DNA of 17,134 nucleotides from Chlamydiia bacterium (GTDB lineage: Bacteria; Chlamydiota; Chlamydiia; Chlamydiales; SM23-39). The position numbers and the translations under genes were made by a program. This document shows positions 14,450 through 17,134 of the stretch, in pieces (the first letter of the stretch is position 1; the number at the start of each line of letters is the position of its first letter). Location of the stretch: the NCBI GenBank assembly GCA_016194825.1, contig JACQAR010000031.1, positions 1 through 17,134 of the forward strand. The letters are read 5' to 3'. The notes beneath the pieces were generated by a model. That model was not told where the DNA came from, ran no database searches, and saw only the letters and a list, made by a program, of their open reading frames with translations.

Positions 14450-15121
14450 ATGAAAATAAAAATATCTGCTCAAATGCTCAGTATCCCTCCCTACCTATCT
14501 ACCTCCTGGAAAAACATCCTGAGTCTGCAAGCAGACCCTAACGGTCAGCTCGTCGTATCCATGTATGATGGAAGCCGAGTGGAGATCCCAGGGCTGGATC
14601 AAGGCAGTCTCGATACCATCTTCGAAGCGCACTCCCGCTACGCCGATCGAGAAGTAGGGGTGGATGTAAAAAAAATGTTAGAAAGTCCTTTTTCTTTCCA
14701 GCTGCCCGTCTCTTCTGATGGCACCGTGTTGCCTGCAACAGCCCACAATCCTGAACAAGCGAATCTGAGCCCGCTTCCTCTGGAGATTTTACAAAAAATT
14801 GCTGCCGTGACCCGCGCGCTGGGCCTCGACGACACGACACAGATACCTCAAGCAGAACCCAACTGCAATTGCATGTTTTGTCAAGTCGCTCGCGTTCTGC
14901 ATGACGAAGCGCCTCTGCAAAAAGCCAGCACGGAAGAAATAGTCGATGACGCCGACCTCCATTTCCGCAACTGGGACATCCAGCAAACCGCGGAAAAGCT
15001 CTATTCGGTCACCAACCCTCTCGACACCAACGAACAGTATAACGTCTTTTTAGGCGAGCCGCTCGGCTGCACTTGCGGTGAAAAGCACTGCGAGCACCTC
15101 AAGGCAGTGTTGAGTACTTAA
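14450..15121 (+). CDS. Conserved chlamydial protein with SWIM-like zinc motif
   Basis: The product is 223 residues with no signal peptide or membrane helix, so probably cytosolic. The N-terminal half (1-75) looks compact and mixed alpha/beta. A hydrophilic linker follows. Near the end are two Cys clusters: C139, C141, C144 (NCNCMFCQ) and C207, C209, C214 with H216 (CTCGEKHCEH). The second fits CxCx4CxH, the SWIM zinc-finger pattern, although the gap of four is shorter than the usual six or more. A zinc-binding, nucleic-acid or protein-interaction role is inferred. The ATG at 14450 is chosen because the longer frame from TTG 14396 would begin inside the -35 box. By position it corresponds to CT016 of C. 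trachomatis (from memory). The function is unknown. Confidence 0.8.
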   Translation: MKIKISAQMLSIPPYLSTSWKNILSLQADPNGQLVVSMYDGSRVEIPGLDQGSLDTIFEAHSRYADREVGVDVKKMLESPFSFQLPVSSDGTVLPATAHNPEQANLSPLPLEILQKIAAVTRALGLDDTTQIPQAEPNCNCMFCQVARVLHDEAPLQKASTEEIVDDADLHFRNWDIQQTAEKLYSVTNPLDTNEQYNVFLGEPLGCTCGEKHCEHLKAVLST

Positions 15122-15151
15122 AAGAACCTATCTCAGTAAACAGGAAAGATT

Positions 15152-15213
15152 CACCACAGAGAAGAAAATTGACTATAAATTCCGTTTTTCTCTGTGGTGT
15201 CTATCTCTGTGGT
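15152..15213. terminator. Inverted repeat between convergent genes, possible bidirectional terminator
   Basis: CACCACAGAGAA (15152-15163) is the exact reverse complement of TTCTCTGTGGTG (15188-15199), with a 24-base loop. Beside it CTCTGTGGT occurs twice in direct orientation (15190-15198 and 15205-15213). It lies between the stops of two convergent genes and is followed by T-rich bases (TTATTTTC), so termination on both strands is plausible. CACAGAGA-type low-complexity repeats are also widespread in bacterial genomes. Confidence 0.55.
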
Positions 15214-15253
15214 TATTTTCTATAATCAATGAGTTTAATTATGCCACACACCC

Positions 15254-15745
15254 TCAGAATCCGAAGAAAACCTTGCGCAGCTTTTTGGGACCGATTTGCA
15301 CAATGAGCTCCCGCGCCGTTACAAAAATGCAATACACCATCAGGTAAAACGATTGCACCGCCACAAAATAACTCCAATTCATGTCGTTGAAAAAATGTAC
15401 AATCCGAATCAAAAATCGCTCCCCACTGAATAAATAAGGATGGAAGCGAATCAACAAACGAATGAGAAACGTCACGCACCAATACAGAGACGTCTTCCAC
15501 AAGACATTCGCAATCAAAGGCCTTTTGCGAAATAGATCGATCCATGGCAAATGGTCCAGTACCAGTAAGACTTTGGCAATCAAAGCAGCCGCCACAACGA
15601 TTTCCCAGAAAGTAAATACCGGCACATTACTCCCCCTTAACAACAGTTTTTCGGTATAATTGATCAGGCTAAATACAATTAGAAAAAATACAAACGCGGG
15701 GAAAACATGGTAAAATTCTCTCTGAAATCTTCTTAATAAGTGCAT
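15254..15745 (-). CDS. Uncharacterised four-helix membrane protein
   Basis: A 163-residue integral membrane protein with four hydrophobic segments at about 15-33, 45-64, 82-100 and 121-143 and basic ends. Features such as VLLVLDHLPWIDLFRKRPLIANVLWKT (split: DHLP at 64-67, RPLIANVLWKT at 75-85), FVAVQSFYLMVYC (127-139), TARELI and a final KLRKVFFG remind me of an unnamed family of similar size in proteobacteria. The function of that family is unknown to me. It faces the zinc-motif gene tail to tail and is divergent from the SH3 protein gene. The start ATG 15745 gives the complete first helix region and follows a plausible promoter. Confidence 0.8.
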   Translation of the reverse strand: MHLLRRFQREFYHVFPAFVFFLIVFSLINYTEKLLLRGSNVPVFTFWEIVVAAALIAKVLLVLDHLPWIDLFRKRPLIANVLWKTSLYWCVTFLIRLLIRFHPYLFSGERFLIRIVHFFNDMNWSYFVAVQSFYLMVYCIFVTARELIVQIGPKKLRKVFFGF

Positions 15746-15753
15746 ATTTTTTT

Positions 15754-15782
15754 AGATAACCCATTTCATTTTTTCTTGCCAA
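15754..15782 (-). promoter_or_regulatory. Candidate promoter for the membrane protein gene
   Basis: On the minus strand TTGGCA (15782-15777) and TTATCT (15759-15754) are 17 bases apart, a fair sigma-70 match. The -10 box lies nine bases from the ATG at 15745, so the leader would be almost absent. Confidence 0.45.
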
Positions 15783-15794
15783 TTCTTAAGAGAA

Positions 15795-17030
15795 ATGCAT
15801 AGTATAGGCTTTGCACCATTTGGAGTATTGGCAATGATCACTAGCTTATTCTTGGCTTATCTACTCGCTGCAGGCACCGTGGCCACACCTACTACTACTG
15901 CTGCAGAGACAAAAAAAACGCAGGAAACTTTCAAGCCTTTCACAGGCAAAGTAACGGCGAATAAGGTCCGCATCCGCGTGAAACCTGATCTCGAAAGCCA
16001 TATCTTGCGCCAGATCGATAAGAACGAGCTGCTCCTCGTGGTATCCGACGCAGGCGATTTCTATGGAATTGAGCCAACAAAAAATACAAAAGCTTATGTC
16101 TTCCGCAGCTATATATTAGATGGTGTTGTCGAGGCAAATCGGGTCAACGTACGGCTCGAACCCCATCCAGATGCCCCCATCATCGGGCAGCTCCAAGTGG
16201 GAGACCGAGTAGAAGGGCAAGTCTGCTCTATGAATCACAAATGGCTGCAGATCGATGCTCCAAAAGGAACCCGGTTCTTCGTCTCCAAAGAGTTCATTGA
16301 ACCCGTCGGTGGCCCTGAATATCTTTTGACCATGCAAAAAAGAAAAACGCAGGTAGAAGACCTGTTGAATTCTGCCTATCTCATGTCGGAAGCAGAATGC
16401 AAAAAGAGCTACCCCGAAATGAATGCCCAGCAAGCCCTCGAAGCATTCCAACACATCCTGCGCAATTTCGCCGATTTCCCAGAAGCGTGCACGCAAGCCA
16501 AAGAAGGTCTGGCCCTTTTGAAAGAAACGATTCTGAACAAGAAGATCGAACATCTCGAAGCAAAAGCAGAACTGAGCAATGATGCAAAAAATGAGCTGAT
16601 CGCTAAACACAAGGCTGAAAAACAAGAGCTCTTTTCTGATGCGCCGGTGCAACTCAATCCAAATCTCTGGCAAAAAAGGACACAAAAAAAAACCGAGATG
16701 ACCGAACCGATGCGGATGTGGGATACGATTGAGGAGTCTTTGTATTTAAGCTGGAGCGCTTTTCATATCGGCAAAAAGATCGACGATTTTTATGCGGAAC
16801 AAAAAGCCAATGCGTCTGTTTTAAGCGGAACGATTGAGCCTTATGAGCACATGGTCAAAGACCGCCCCGGCGATTTCATTTTACGAGTAGGAGACGTCCC
16901 CGTAGCCTATTTGTATAGCACGCATATTGACTTAGAAAAGTACATCGGAAAAGAGGTCACGGTGCAAGCGACTCCTCGCCCTAACCACCACTTCGCTTTT
17001 CCGGCTTATTTTGTCCTAAGTGTAGAATAG
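15795..17030 (+). CDS. Exported protein with two SH3-like (SH3b) repeats
   Basis: A 411-residue protein with an N-terminal hydrophobic segment (about 8-27) that fits a signal peptide or anchor, a Thr-rich linker (29-45) and two tandem bacterial SH3-like repeats. They begin GKVTANKVRIRVKPDLES (51-68) and GVVEANRVNVRLEPHPDA (110-127), each continuing to a Tyr/Phe-Val strand (YVFRSYI at 101-107, FFVSKEFI at 161-168). Such repeats often bind cell-wall or surface polymers. A helical, charged middle (about 176-320) and an unassigned C-terminal domain (about 330-411) follow. The start could instead be ATG 15834 (residue 14), which still leaves a signal sequence. By position and SH3 content it resembles CT017 of C. 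trachomatis (from memory). A role in the periplasm is inferred. Confidence 0.82.
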   Translation: MHSIGFAPFGVLAMITSLFLAYLLAAGTVATPTTTAAETKKTQETFKPFTGKVTANKVRIRVKPDLESHILRQIDKNELLLVVSDAGDFYGIEPTKNTKAYVFRSYILDGVVEANRVNVRLEPHPDAPIIGQLQVGDRVEGQVCSMNHKWLQIDAPKGTRFFVSKEFIEPVGGPEYLLTMQKRKTQVEDLLNSAYLMSEAECKKSYPEMNAQQALEAFQHILRNFADFPEACTQAKEGLALLKETILNKKIEHLEAKAELSNDAKNELIAKHKAEKQELFSDAPVQLNPNLWQKRTQKKTEMTEPMRMWDTIEESLYLSWSAFHIGKKIDDFYAEQKANASVLSGTIEPYEHMVKDRPGDFILRVGDVPVAYLYSTHIDLEKYIGKEVTVQATPRPNHHFAFPAYFVLSVE

Positions 17031-17098
17031 ACCTCTTGCATAACCTGCTTTGTTTGCTAAAATCGTTCTTTTTTCGCTGATTTTTATCGCTCTCTCTC

Positions 17099-17118
17099 GC
17101 CGACTTTAAAAAGTCGGC
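17099..17118. terminator. Short perfect hairpin after the SH3 protein gene
   Basis: GCCGACTTT (17099-17107) pairs exactly with AAAGTCGGC (17110-17118) around a two-base loop. It lies about 70 bases past the stop. No T-tract follows, so it may be a terminator for either strand or part of the control region of a gene beyond the window. Nothing else is recognisable in 17031-17134. Confidence 0.4.
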
Positions 17119-17134
17119 TCGTTCGTTTGATCCG

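Noticed and set aside
1..17134. CRISPR array, tRNA, rRNA, transposase or prophage genes
   Set aside because: No regularly spaced repeats, cloverleaf sequences, rRNA segments or related protein motifs were seen on either strand.

Overview
The window looks like a piece of the chromosome of a member of the Chlamydiota, most likely an 'environmental' chlamydia (Parachlamydiales) rather than a Chlamydiaceae. The evidence is gene content and order. A diadenylate cyclase, YbbR and an HtrB-type acyltransferase lie in one run, as I remember them in Chlamydia (CT012-CT011-CT010). An unusually long signal peptidase I (630 residues) is of the chlamydial type. A PIN-PhoH ATPase sits next to a Cys-rich protein and an SH3-repeat protein, as in CT015-CT016-CT017. 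The locus comparisons are from memory and were not searched. The base composition, roughly half G+C in most genes, and a nicotinate salvage pair argue against Chlamydiaceae.

Layout. 1-127: a perfect 10-bp hairpin, then no gene. 128-5212 (+): a tightly overlapping run of cdaA (c-di-AMP synthesis), ybbR/cdaR (its membrane partner), a GT4 glycosyltransferase, an HtrB/LpxL-type lipid A acyltransferase with an extra C-terminal domain, and rsmE. 5259-6521 (+): an AAA_14/DUF4143 ATPase with AT-rich stretches, probably acquired. 6535-8868 (-): an operon, transcribed leftwards, of an FtsB/DivIC-like coiled-coil protein, pncB and pncA. 8912-9910 (+): a secreted protein of unknown function. 9911-10117: an intergenic region with two copies of a DnaA-box-like module. 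10118-12726 (+): lepB and a SpoU-family rRNA methyltransferase. 12727-12835: a GC-rich low-complexity inverted repeat between convergent genes. 12836-14206 (-): PIN-PhoH protein. 14450-15121 (+): a Cys-rich protein with a SWIM-like zinc motif behind a near-consensus promoter. 15122-15253: an inverted repeat between convergent genes. 15254-15745 (-): a four-helix membrane protein. 15795-17030 (+): a secreted protein with two SH3-like repeats. 17031-17134: a hairpin and no gene.

How the genes fit together. The first cluster joins c-di-AMP signalling to enzymes that build the outer-membrane glycolipid, with translational coupling at every junction. The pncB-pncA pair would convert nicotinamide to nicotinate mononucleotide, a route to NAD. 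LepB processes secreted proteins, and two neighbouring genes encode predicted secreted proteins. No rRNA, tRNA, CRISPR array, transposase or prophage gene was seen. No wholly new multi-gene system is evident. The items most worth checking are the SWIM-like protein, the acyltransferase C-terminal domain, the FtsB-like protein next to the NAD-salvage genes, the duplicated DnaA-like module, and the low-complexity inverted repeat.
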